Below, piece after piece: positions 1 through 7,866 of a stretch of DNA of 15,752 nucleotides (within the stretch, counting starts at the first letter, position 1; each line of letters starts with the position of its first letter). This DNA is from Flavobacteriaceae bacterium (GTDB lineage: Bacteria; Bacteroidota; Bacteroidia; Flavobacteriales; Flavobacteriaceae). The notes beneath the pieces were generated by a model. The model saw nothing but the letters and a program-made list of their open reading frames with translations, made no database searches and was not told where the DNA came from. A program made the translations under genes and the position numbers. Location of the stretch: contig JAESUF010000203.1 in assembly GCA_016763215.1 (NCBI GenBank), forward strand, positions 1 to 15,752, given 5' to 3'.

Positions 1-1083
1 CGATTGATTAACAGTCGATTTTCAAATGAAGGAAAATTTTTCTGGGATGAAAGAGCTGCTTCTCTTGAAGATCAGGTAACCCAACCAATTCAAGATCATG
101 TAGAGATGGGGTTTAGTGGGACAAATGGCGATCCTGATTTTTCAGATTTGGTTACCAAACTTTCTGCAATTACGTATTATCAAACACTGTTTGAGTTTGC
201 CTTTGGTGATACGACCATTAATGAAGATAGAATGCAAAAAGCATTGAGTCAGTTTGTACGAAGTATTCAATCTTTCGATTCTAAATTTGATGTTGGTTTG
301 GTACAAGTAACTAATTTACAAACCGATTTCCCTAATTATACCACACAAGAGAATGAAGGAAAGCAACTATTTTTAGACCCTCCGAATATTGGAGGTGCTG
401 GTTGTGCAGGATGCCATGGACCGCCAGAATTTGATATTGATCCAAATAGTTTAAACAATGGAATTATTGGTGTGGCAGGAAGTGCAACTGATATCGACCT
501 CACCAATACAAGAGCACCATCATTACGTGATATTGTAAATCCAAATGGAAGTTTAAACGGACCTTTAATGCATGATGGGAGTTTAACTACGTTGTTGGAG
601 GTAGTAGAACATTATAACGCTATTCCAGACAATCCTGCAAATACAAATTTAGACAACAGATTAAACCCTCCTGGACCAGGAAATCAACTATTAAATCTAA
701 CAAATGACGAGAAATTAGCTTTAGAAGCATTCTTGAAAACCTTAACAGGGTCGGATGTGTATACAAATCAAATATGGTCAGACCCTTTTGATGCTGGAGG
801 TAATATTACAGTAACTGGCGGGACACTTTCTACCAATGAAGAAATTTTTGGAAAGAGTGTCAATGTATATCCGAACCCAGTAGAGTTAGACTTATCAATC
901 CGATTAGAACCAGGAAATTATAAAGTAGCTGTATATACTATAATGGGGCAATTGAGTTTTGAGAAAGCGATCCAAGGAGATGCTCAGATGAATCTACAGA
1001 AGCTAGCCAAAGGGATCTATATCTTGAAGATATTGGATACTGATTCTCAAAAAACATATGAGAAGAAGTTTATAAAAAGATAA
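1..1083 (+). CDS. Di-haem cytochrome c peroxidase (CCP/MauG family) with T9SS sorting domain, 5'-truncated
   Basis: Reading is open from base 1, so the start lies outside the window. The visible part begins at the family's FFWDERA..LEDQ..QPI segment, which normally follows the first haem domain; the N-terminal CxxCH is therefore missing only because of the window edge. The second haem site is CAGCH (residues 134-138, counting from the TTG at base 4), followed by GPLMHDGSLTTLLEVVEHY, where Met189 is the probable axial ligand. These proteins reduce H2O2 or oxidise substrates with two c-type haems in the periplasm or beyond. The last ~74 residues (VNVYPNPV... to ...KKFIKR) are a type A T9SS C-terminal sorting domain, so the enzyme is probably exported to the surface rather than kept in the periplasm. 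It ends at a strong terminator and converges on the methyltransferase gene. The substrate cannot be told; MauG-like oxidation is an alternative to peroxide detoxification. Confidence 0.88.
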   Translation, partial: RLINSRFSNEGKFFWDERAASLEDQVTQPIQDHVEMGFSGTNGDPDFSDLVTKLSAITYYQTLFEFAFGDTTINEDRMQKALSQFVRSIQSFDSKFDVGLVQVTNLQTDFPNYTTQENEGKQLFLDPPNIGGAGCAGCHGPPEFDIDPNSLNNGIIGVAGSATDIDLTNTRAPSLRDIVNPNGSLNGPLMHDGSLTTLLEVVEHYNAIPDNPANTNLDNRLNPPGPGNQLLNLTNDEKLALEAFLKTLTGSDVYTNQIWSDPFDAGGNITVTGGTLSTNEEIFGKSVNVYPNPVELDLSIRLEPGNYKVAVYTIMGQLSFEKAIQGDAQMNLQKLAKGIYILKILDTDSQKTYEKKFIKR

Positions 1084-1084
1084 C

Positions 1085-1118
1085 TAAAAAAGGCGATCTA
1101 ATTAGATCGCCTTTTTTA
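1085..1118. terminator. Bidirectional intrinsic terminator
   Basis: Perfect inverted repeat AAAAAAGGCGATCTA / TAGATCGCCTTTTTT separated by AT. The A-run before and the T-run after the GC-containing stem give a terminator on both strands. It lies between the stop codons of the convergent peroxidase (1083) and methyltransferase (1120) genes, so it can serve both. Confidence 0.9.
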
Positions 1119-1119
1119 A

Positions 1120-2331
1120 TTACTTACGTTCTAGCAACGCCATGTAGAATCCATCATATCCGGAAACATGGACTAACACTTTCTTATCTTTTACAAAAGT
1201 GAATTCTTTTCCAGCTTCAGAAGCTAAGAATTTTTTCACTTGTTTTTGATTTTCTGAAGGAAGTACAGAACATGTAGCATACACCATTTTACCTCCAGGT
1301 TTTACCATTTTAGAGTATTGTTGTAGGATGTCTTGTTGTACTTTTCTTATTGAATCTAAAAACTCAGGTTGTAATTTCCATTTGGAATCTGGATTTCTAC
1401 GTAGTACACCAATTCCAGAACAAGGAGCATCAATTAATAGTCGGTCTGCCTTGTCATGTAATTTTTTAATGGGTTTCGTAGAATCTATTACTCGTGTGTC
1501 TATATTATGAACTTTATTTCTACGTGCTCTAATTTTTAATTTTTTCAGCTTACTTTCATAAATATCCATGGCAATAAGTTGTCCCTTATTCTCCATAAAA
1601 GAAGCCAAATGCAAGGTTTTTCCACCAGCACCAGCACAAACATCAATAACTTTCATGCCAGGAGTCACCTCTAGGTATTCTGCAACTAACTGAGAAGAGG
1701 CGTCTTGTACTTCAAAATAACCTCTCTTAAAAGATTCTGTTTTAAATACATTGGCTCTTTCTGGCAACCTTAACGCATCTTCATGGTTAGGGATGAATTC
1801 AGTAATAATATTCTCTTTACGAAGCTCTTTTTGAAGATTTTCTTTAGTAATATTTAAGGTATTGGTTCTTAAAATTACTTCAGCTTGTTTATTAAGTGCT
1901 GTAAGTTCTTTAGACCATAGTTCTCCACCAAGCTCTTCTACAGCTAATTCATCCATCCAATCTGGAATGGACTCTTTGATTTTTCTGATTTTAGAAAACT
2001 CATCAAATTTTCCTTTGATACGACGTGTCGGTGTTTGTACTATTTGATTCCAGTCGGGTAGGGCTATCCCTTTTAAAACACACCAAACGGAAAAAAGACG
2101 CCATAGATTTGTTCTGTCAAAAGGCTCTTTTACTTCAGCAATCTCTGCATACAAACGTTTCCAACGAACGATGTCATAAATTGTTTCCGCTACAAACTTT
2201 CGATCACGGCTTCCCCAGCGTTTGTCTCTTTTTAATGCTTTTTCTACTGCTTTATCTGCATAAACTCCTTCGTTAAAAATATCACGAATGCTATCTATAA
2301 CAGTATATACTAGATTTCTATGTAATCTCAC
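1120..2331 (-). CDS. rsmB: RsmB/NOP-family SAM-dependent rRNA (cytosine-C5) methyltransferase
   Basis: 403 aa cytoplasmic enzyme that places m5C on rRNA using SAM (C967 of 16S rRNA in E. coli RsmB, 429 aa). The N-terminal ~90 residues resemble the NusB-like RNA-binding part. The catalytic core shows motif I DVCAGAGGKT (230-239), motif IV DAPCSG (301-306, Cys304) and motif VI YATCS (351-355, catalytic Cys354), the two-cysteine signature of m5C methyltransferases. The start is GTG at 2331, giving MRLHRNL, a form I associate with Bacteroidota homologues; no Shine-Dalgarno sequence is visible, as is usual here. A TATCTTTG -7 element lies 20 bases upstream, so it probably has its own promoter despite following the usher-like gene on the same strand by 53 bases. 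The family is certain. The exact target base, and RsmB rather than a sister such as RsmF, is inference. Confidence 0.88.
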   Translation of the reverse strand: MRLHRNLVYTVIDSIRDIFNEGVYADKAVEKALKRDKRWGSRDRKFVAETIYDIVRWKRLYAEIAEVKEPFDRTNLWRLFSVWCVLKGIALPDWNQIVQTPTRRIKGKFDEFSKIRKIKESIPDWMDELAVEELGGELWSKELTALNKQAEVILRTNTLNITKENLQKELRKENIITEFIPNHEDALRLPERANVFKTESFKRGYFEVQDASSQLVAEYLEVTPGMKVIDVCAGAGGKTLHLASFMENKGQLIAMDIYESKLKKLKIRARRNKVHNIDTRVIDSTKPIKKLHDKADRLLIDAPCSGIGVLRRNPDSKWKLQPEFLDSIRKVQQDILQQYSKMVKPGGKMVYATCSVLPSENQKQVKKFLASEAGKEFTFVKDKKVLVHVSGYDGFYMALLERK

Positions 2332-2350
2332 AATGATTAAATTTGGGCAG

Positions 2351-2358
2351 CAAAGATA
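2351..2358 (-). promoter_or_regulatory. Candidate -7 promoter element of the rsmB-like gene
   Basis: TATCTTTG on the minus strand is a perfect match to the Bacteroidota -7 box TAnnTTTG. It lies in the 53-base gap before the GTG start and would give a very short leader. No TTG -33 element is seen at 17-23 bases upstream, so the call rests on one box. Confidence 0.45.
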
Positions 2359-2384
2359 GTAATAGACTTTGAGTAATTATGCGA

Positions 2385-5378
2385 TTAGTTTTTCTTTTTA
2401 GAGAAGTCTTTAAAGATGACCTTTCTTCTTTTTTCTACAATATAAAAAGAAATGTAAACACCGTCTTGTTCATTTCTTAGTCGAATGGGCAAATTATTAC
2501 GAGTTACCCTAAAGCGTTCATTTAAAATCCCTTCATCCATCGTAATGGTGTACTCTCCAAAAGGTAAGTAAAATTCAAAACGACCATTTGTATTTGTCAA
2601 CGTATTATAGATTTTATCCCCTTTAACAGCACTAATTTTAATACGAGATAAATCCAATGGCTTATCATCTGCAATCGCTATTTTTTGACGATCGACAATA
2701 ACGTCTCCATACACTTTAATTCCTCGTACAAATGGGAGGTAATTAATTCCATCTTGGTTAATTACTATTGAGTCTAAGGTATTTGAAAACCAGCCTCTTA
2801 AGTCTTCTAGAGATAAAACTTCTAATTTATATTTATCTAGACTCAAATTTCTCATCGTAGCTTCACCATTATAATCGGTAATAACTTCGTTTCTGTTAAG
2901 CTTAACAACTACATTTTGTAAATTAGTTTCATCTTTATCTTTTATCCCATTTCCATTTACATCTAGGAAAGAGACAAAGGTAGTGGTGGCAGCAATTTTT
3001 TTAGTAAATGGAATTGGAATCCCAAATTCTTTTCGCAAACTAAAGTTTAAGTTTAAATTACTGTTTGTAGTTGGACCGATATTTTGCTGACTTGCGGGAT
3101 TTTGTGAATCAATTACATCAAAAACAGAGCTAAAGTCACTGGTAGTATATACGTAGTTTGCACTCATTCCGAACCTCCATCCAGATTTTGAAAAGTAATA
3201 GAATTGAGGAAAAATTCCTAAGGAATGATTTTTGAAGACATTATTAAAACTATAAATTAAACTTGATTCTAGAGCAAAATGTCTATTGGTAAACAGGTAT
3301 TGATTTTGTAATGAAATTCTTATAGCCTGCGGTGTTATGTCACTATTTGTATTTTGTTGCGTTGTTACTGAAGAGAATGATCCTAAGTTATATCGGGTGG
3401 TAAGATTCCATGTTCTATATCTAAATAATCCGCTTAATTCTAAACTAAAATATTCTTTTGTATCACTTACCTGTCCTGTTGGTCTTGCATACCCTGCTCG
3501 AGTAAATATTCAGGACAGAAAATTGTTTTCTAAGTTAAATATCGAGTATCTAAAATTTAATCCTCTTGAGACAAAAGAATTGTTAGGAAAGTCTCTATAT
3601 TCAAAGAAAATCCCTGGTTGGTAAGATCCTGATTTCGTTTTTGTTGATAGAAATACAGTACTTGATAAACTTTCTTGAGCATATAAAAATTGATCAGTAC
3701 TTCTATTAAAAACACGAAATTTTTGATAGTTGTTGGATACAACAGCAAACCAATCTTTTGATAGCGTATAATTGATTCTTTGGTTTAGTGAAGCTCTTTC
3801 TGAAGTTCCATTACTAAAGTTTCGATCATTGTACCGAACATTAAAATTCGTTTTCAATTTCTTTTTTAAAAGGGTAGAAGAGTAATTGACTCCAATTAAA
3901 TATCCACTATTATTAATCGTCGTGTTATTCAGTTCAAATTCCTGATTATTAATTCCAGCAAGAAGAGAAACTGTATGTTTTTTTAAAAACCGTATGCTAG
4001 GTTGTACTGAGGCTACTGTTGTTTTTCTATTGATAAATTTATTAGTACTCCTACCTGCTTTGGCTGTTAAACGAATGTTTTCATTGTACTTAAGTCGATA
4101 CCACCCTCCAATAGTTGTTATGCTATTTTCTGAATTAAAAAAACCATTTGAATTTGTGTAAAAAACTCCGGCAGAGTGTTGCTCTGTAAAACGATAGGAA
4201 GCTTTGATTCCTTTACCTGATGCAGAAGTACCAATTAAATCGCCACTTACTTGCCCGATTTCAATGGACTTTTTATCATCAAAATACCCAATATACCAAG
4301 GAGCATTTTTGAAAACATTGTTGGTGTAAAAACTATTGCTATAATTAAATTGTGTAAAATAAATTAAACTTGCGTTTTGATTTAGCTGTTTAAATCCTTG
4401 TAAATTAAGAGATAAAAAACTGCGATCATTCAAAATATTCTGAGCATTTAAATCGACAACTAAGGGCAAGTAAGGATACCCATAAGGATTTACTTCTATT
4501 TCATTAGGAAGCTTAATAAAGTTTAGTTTCGTTTTCTTTTGTAAAGCGGTTTTACTAATCTTAGGTTCGCTACTGTTAATGATTAAACTTCTTGTAATTC
4601 GCTCACTATTAGTAGTAGGTGAGTAGTTGTTAATTGAAATACGTTTTTTATTTCTTGTGTCAAAAGAAGTAGCAGTCGTTCTATAATAGAAGGTTCTATT
4701 AGTACCAGCTTCTAAAGTAAAAGTATTGTCAATATTTCTAATAGGGTTCGATAGCGTATCTGTTAGAACAAGGTCTTTTCTGGGAATTATATAATTTAGA
4801 AAAATATCTTGTTTGTAATTTCCATCATTGATTACACTAAATTCAAAATCCTTCGTTTGCTCTCCATTTTTAAAATAATAATTCGTGTTATTTTGTAAAT
4901 TTAGACTCCATGAAACTTTCTTTTTAGTGGTTAATGTAAAGAAGTTATTCCCTATTTGTTGACCATCTACTGTACTAATAACAAATGTGTCTATAATAAT
5001 TTCAGTATTCCCATTCACTAATTTAGTTGGAGATATAATAATAGGAACATAGGTTGTGTCTTTTGCTTTGGCACTATAAATTTTTGTTGGATCATCTATT
5101 CGTGTCCAACCGCCAGGAAATAATGCATCTACAGTGAATTGTACAGGTTTAATATCATGATTGACGACCTTTAGTACATTTGAGATGATTTCTCCTTTTT
5201 TTAATTCGAATGTTCCTTTTGAAAACTTTGTAGAGATGTCTCCAAATCGAATAAAAGGAATTGTGTCTTTAGCAACGGGTGTTTTTTTGTTTTGCGAATA
5301 TGCGTTACTACTGCAGAGAATTGCAGTTAAAAAGAGGAGGGAAAGAAAATATTTTAAAGAGGACAAAAATTTTTTCAA
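2385..5378 (-). pseudogene. Usher-like outer-membrane barrel protein interrupted by one in-frame TGA
   Basis: 998 codons including the terminal stop, read in one frame from TTG at 5378 to TAA at 2385, apart from TGA at codon 623 (3510-3512). Seen in order: signal peptide (MKKFLSSLKYFLSLLFL...AYSQ); two or more Ig-like beta-rich segments (~45-290); a long stretch of alternating aromatic/polar strands with turns (~310-800) typical of a large outer-membrane barrel; DVNGNGIKDKDE (codons 806-817), an SdrD-B-like acidic motif starting a beta domain; and a second carboxypeptidase-regulatory-like domain (TNTNGRFEFYLPFGEY, ~928-943). No T9SS domain is present. Upstream and co-directional are a PapD-like chaperone and two subunits, so an usher-type secretion pore is inferred. 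The stop would leave a 622-residue product (5378-3510) lacking the last strands and both C-terminal domains. ATG at 3167 opens a 260-residue remainder but sits inside a strand and has no start context. A generic large surface barrel protein (COG1470-like) is the alternative. Confidence 0.72.
3510..3512 (-). other. In-frame TGA lesion in the usher-like gene
   Basis: The minus strand reads AAC AAT TTT CTG TCC TGA ATA TTT ACT CGA GCA, that is NNFLS-stop-IFTRA. The same frame runs open for 622 codons before and 374 codons after it. A single substitution (from TGG, CGA, GGA, AGA, TCA or TTA among others) accounts for it; no indel is needed. Confidence 0.9.
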
Positions 5379-5381
5379 TTC

Positions 5382-5999
5382 TTATAAGTTTTCTTCTAAA
5401 CGAAATCGAATATTTAGGTTAAAAATACCAGGATTATACTGGAAGCCTGGGTTAATTCTTACATCTATATCAAAATTAAATTCATCGAAATTGGTTAAAT
5501 AACTACCAGGGCCGTTTACATTTTGAGTACAACTTCCTGCTGTTGTTACTGGCAACAATTGAGCAATAATGTCTAAGATATCACTTGTGTCGTTAAAATT
5601 TCTAAAAACATTATCAGAAGGAGAAGTGGAACATACGTTACGTACACGGACTTGTAAAGCACTAATTTGTGGGTTGCTTGCATTTCCATTTCCATAGGTT
5701 GCAAGTTCTTCCCATTCATCAATTGGTGTTCCAGCACCTGAGTTGTTCTCGATAAACATTCGTAAACTCCAAGAACAAAGCGGATCTACTACAGCTTTAT
5801 CTTCAACAGTGATTCGTATTCTGGCGACACTATGAATGGTAACTCCTGCATTGTATTTTGTGAAATCATCAAAAACAACAATTTGGTTTATAGAACTATT
5901 GGGTACAATAGTTACAGTACCACAGTGAACTTGAGCATTTGTTTTGCCAAGAACAAAAAATGATAAGACGGTTAGTAAGAATCTTATACGGTATTGCAT
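5382..5999 (-). CDS. Secreted minor-subunit-like protein with four cysteines, paralogue of the 6069-6854 product
   Basis: 205 aa, ATG at 5999. The signal peptide MQYRIRFLLTVLSFFVLGKTNAQ leaves a mature all-beta protein. It shares ordered motifs with the larger neighbour: VVFDDF/YNAGVT (41-54), CSWSLR (75-80), TYGNGNA (101-107), an L..R strand (115-120), GSYLT (165-169), RINPG (181-185) and a final PGIFNLNIRFRLEE strand. Cys26, Cys75, Cys123 and Cys157 could form two disulfides; the neighbour has none. This looks like a minor or tip subunit of the same fibre, which is inference. The stop TAA is three bases from the TTG start of the usher-like gene and in the same frame, so translational coupling is likely. 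It follows a 12-bp hairpin that may lower its expression relative to the upstream subunit. No named family is recognised. Confidence 0.72.
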   Translation of the reverse strand: MQYRIRFLLTVLSFFVLGKTNAQVHCGTVTIVPNSSINQIVVFDDFTKYNAGVTIHSVARIRITVEDKAVVDPLCSWSLRMFIENNSGAGTPIDEWEELATYGNGNASNPQISALQVRVRNVCSTSPSDNVFRNFNDTSDILDIIAQLLPVTTAGSCTQNVNGPGSYLTNFDEFNFDIDVRINPGFQYNPGIFNLNIRFRLEENL

Positions 6000-6010
6000 T
6001 TTACTTATGA

Positions 6011-6042
6011 TAAAAGGGATGTAACTTTAAAAGTCACATCCC
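6011..6042 (-). terminator. Intercistronic hairpin with short U-tract (attenuator or 3' stabiliser)
   Basis: On the minus strand GGGATGTGACTT pairs with AAGTTACATCCC around a TTA loop (12 bp, one G-U), followed by CTTTTATC. It lies between the large subunit stop (6069) and the small subunit start (5999). It can act as a leaky terminator or protect the 3' end of the upstream message; either would favour the first subunit. Confidence 0.6.
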
Positions 6043-6068
6043 CAAATGTAATTATTTAATGTGATATT

Positions 6069-6854
6069 TTATTGGTCTTCCAACAAAACATATTGTACAT
6101 ACATTGTATAAACTCCTGGCTCTGCATAATTACCAGCACCATTAGAAGTTACGATATCTTCAGCAACTACACCTGTAGCATCACCAGCGTTTGGAAAAAC
6201 AGCAGGTAATCCAGGTAAAATTCTATAATCAATAGAATAGTAGTAATCTGAAGTAATACCACTTTGAGTTAAATAACTACCACCAGCGATAAAATCTTGT
6301 CCAGCTGTACCAGAAGTACCAGCATGACCAGCGATGTATTTATCTGTAGTTGCTGGAGGAGTAATTCCACCACCATTTACATATAAACTGTTTGCACGAC
6401 TTACTGTACCGTTTGCAGAAAAAGCAGCGCTATAATCTGTAAAAGTACCAGTTGCAGCACCATCACCAGTGTTCGCTTGAGATTGTCTCAATTCTAACAA
6501 ACTTAATGGTAATTGATCGATAGCATTTGCATTGTTGTTTCCGTAATCAATTTGTTGATCCCAAAAACCGGCAGCAGTTGCTCCAGAAGATCTACCTACA
6601 GCATATAAATCCCAGCTTACGGTAGAACTAATTTTTAAAATTGTTGCTCCATACTGAGTAATTCCAGCATAGTACTCATTGATATCATCAAATACAAATT
6701 CTAACTGATTAGCAGTTGTCATATCTAACTGTAATACAGGTTGTAAATCTAGTGTAATTGATACATCTTTTTCATCAATTAGTTGTGCATTAGCTACGCC
6801 GAATACACCAACTAGCATGATTAACGTTAATAGTAATTTTGATTGTTTCCTCAT
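6069..6854 (-). CDS. Secreted major-subunit-like protein of the chaperone-usher-like cluster
   Basis: 261 aa, ATG at 6854. The signal peptide MRKQSKLLLTLIMLVGVFGVANAQ is followed by a mature protein rich in Gly, Ala, Ser, Thr and Tyr, with no cysteine. Motifs shared with the 205-aa neighbour are FVFDD/YYAGIT (53-66), WDLYAVG (81-87), YGNNNA (104-109), LLELR (119-123), GGSYLT (191-196), YRILPG (210-215) and a terminal EPGVYTMYVQYVLLED strand. The alternating hydrophobic stretch DVSITLDLQPVLQLDM just after the signal peptide could be a donor strand, which is inference. The extra length is a low-complexity, loop-like region at ~127-190. It starts 35 bases after the chaperone gene and is followed by a hairpin, as expected for the most abundant product of an operon. 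No database family is recognised. A non-polymeric surface adhesin is an alternative. Confidence 0.72.
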   Translation of the reverse strand: MRKQSKLLLTLIMLVGVFGVANAQLIDEKDVSITLDLQPVLQLDMTTANQLEFVFDDINEYYAGITQYGATILKISSTVSWDLYAVGRSSGATAAGFWDQQIDYGNNNANAIDQLPLSLLELRQSQANTGDGAATGTFTDYSAAFSANGTVSRANSLYVNGGGITPPATTDKYIAGHAGTSGTAGQDFIAGGSYLTQSGITSDYYYSIDYRILPGLPAVFPNAGDATGVVAEDIVTSNGAGNYAEPGVYTMYVQYVLLEDQ

Positions 6855-6889
6855 AATAAATCTAATTTAAGGGGGTTAATATTTAAAGT

Positions 6890-7753
6890 TTAATTAATTT
6901 CAAATTCCATTCTAGCTGCCTGAATCTCTTCTGAGCTTTCGTAATCTAATACGCCAATTGCTAGATACTTCCCTTTAGGAAGGGGGGGTAGTTTAAAGTT
7001 AAAATCTCTGACCAAATCTGGTACAATTGTAAAATTTTTAACTTTTAACCGTTGTTGTTCACCTGTATCTAAATTCGTTAAGTCTACATAGGATGTACAA
7101 TATGCAATGCCATCTCCTTGATTTTCTACTTCTATATACAAGGATTTACCGTTTTTATTATTTCTTATTTGAAAGTCTTTGAATTCTACTTTGTTAGACA
7201 ATACATTTGGAGGGTTTTGATATGCAAAAATTCCAAATGCAAAAGTTGGCACAATACCTAAGGCTATTGTATTACCATCTTTTCTCGTATTAATTAGGTT
7301 ATTTCTAGGAGCTTCTTGTTCTACCATTAATATAGACCATGCTGCTTTTCTTCCACTGTCATCACTAGGAATACTAACAGTAATCTTCACCTTTTTAGTA
7401 TCAAAAGGTTTTAATTCAACAAAAGTAGGAGAGATGTTTACCCATTTAGATAGCGAATACTTCCCCTTTCCAGCAGGTAAAAAACTACTTTTACCTTTTC
7501 CATTCATATCAAAGTCATACACATTTACATTAAACTCCTTCTTTGTAGAAGTCGTATTTTTAATGGTAATGTCATAGGTCTTTATTTCACCTTGTTTCTG
7601 ATTGAAATGGAAATGTGACGGAGAAACGGAAACACCAATCGTTTGATTGGGTTTCTTGTTTTGAGTTCCTTTTTTTTGCGCATCCGCTTTTGGCGAGAAC
7701 GAAATAAAGAAAATCAAAACTAACGTTAGAGAAAGTTTAGTCTTAGGGGACAT
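6890..7753 (-). CDS. Periplasmic PapD/DUF916-like two-domain chaperone
   Basis: 287 aa from ATG at 7753. The signal peptide MSPKTKLSLTLVLIFFISFSPKADAQ is followed by an Ig-like domain (~30-145): VSVSPSHFHFNQKQGE, then ITIKNTTS, KWVNISPTFVELKP, TKKVKITVSIPSDDSG and AAWSILMVEQ. That is the pattern of PapD-type chaperones and of DUF916 (strand, kink, W-x-x-x-x-P, L-x-P, then V-P). A second beta domain (~170-287) contains VEVENQGDGIAYCTSYV and ends with LPKGKYLAIGVLDYES. The inferred role is to hold fibre subunits in the periplasm and hand them to the barrel protein downstream. Frame-compatible sequence extends to a TTG at 7777, but that codon lies within the likely -7 box and would put eight polar residues ahead of the signal peptide, so ATG is chosen. 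It is the first gene of the cluster and divergent from recG. A stand-alone DUF916 surface protein is the alternative. Confidence 0.72.
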   Translation of the reverse strand: MSPKTKLSLTLVLIFFISFSPKADAQKKGTQNKKPNQTIGVSVSPSHFHFNQKQGEIKTYDITIKNTTSTKKEFNVNVYDFDMNGKGKSSFLPAGKGKYSLSKWVNISPTFVELKPFDTKKVKITVSIPSDDSGRKAAWSILMVEQEAPRNNLINTRKDGNTIALGIVPTFAFGIFAYQNPPNVLSNKVEFKDFQIRNNKNGKSLYIEVENQGDGIAYCTSYVDLTNLDTGEQQRLKVKNFTIVPDLVRDFNFKLPPLPKGKYLAIGVLDYESSEEIQAARMEFEIN

Positions 7754-7774
7754 TGATTCGCTATTATGTTTTGT

Positions 7775-7806
7775 CAAATAAAGTGAAAAATATATTACCC
7801 ACCAAA
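7775..7806 (-). promoter_or_regulatory. Promoter of the chaperone-subunit-usher-like operon
   Basis: On the minus strand TTTG (7806-7803), a 20-base spacer and TTTATTTG (7782-7775) match the Bacteroidota consensus TTTG-N17-23-TAnnTTTG with one mismatch. Transcription would start near 7768, giving a ~15-base leader before ATG 7753. It lies in the 113-base divergent region shared with recG. Confidence 0.6.
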
Positions 7807-7866
7807 AAATGCAATGAAAAATTGTATCATTTAATCCTTAAATTCGCTTAAAATTTAAAAAAATTC

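Noticed and set aside
2385..3167. A separate 260-aa gene starting at ATG 3167
   Set aside because: The same frame is open for 114 codons upstream of that Met with barrel-like residues, and there is no promoter or start context, so it is the 3' part of one broken gene.
3510..3512. TGA as selenocysteine
   Set aside because: No selenoprotein family has this architecture, no SECIS-like stem was evident just downstream, and Sec in an outer-membrane barrel of this group is not known to me. A mutation is simpler.
3337..3624. A 95-codon plus-strand frame beside the TGA lesion
   Set aside because: It is antisense to the usher-like gene, whose minus-strand frame reads coherent barrel strands straight through this interval.
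7839..7846. TAAATTCG as the recG promoter
   Set aside because: It has one mismatch to the -7 box and no TTG at 17-23 bases upstream, so it is too weak to list as a feature.
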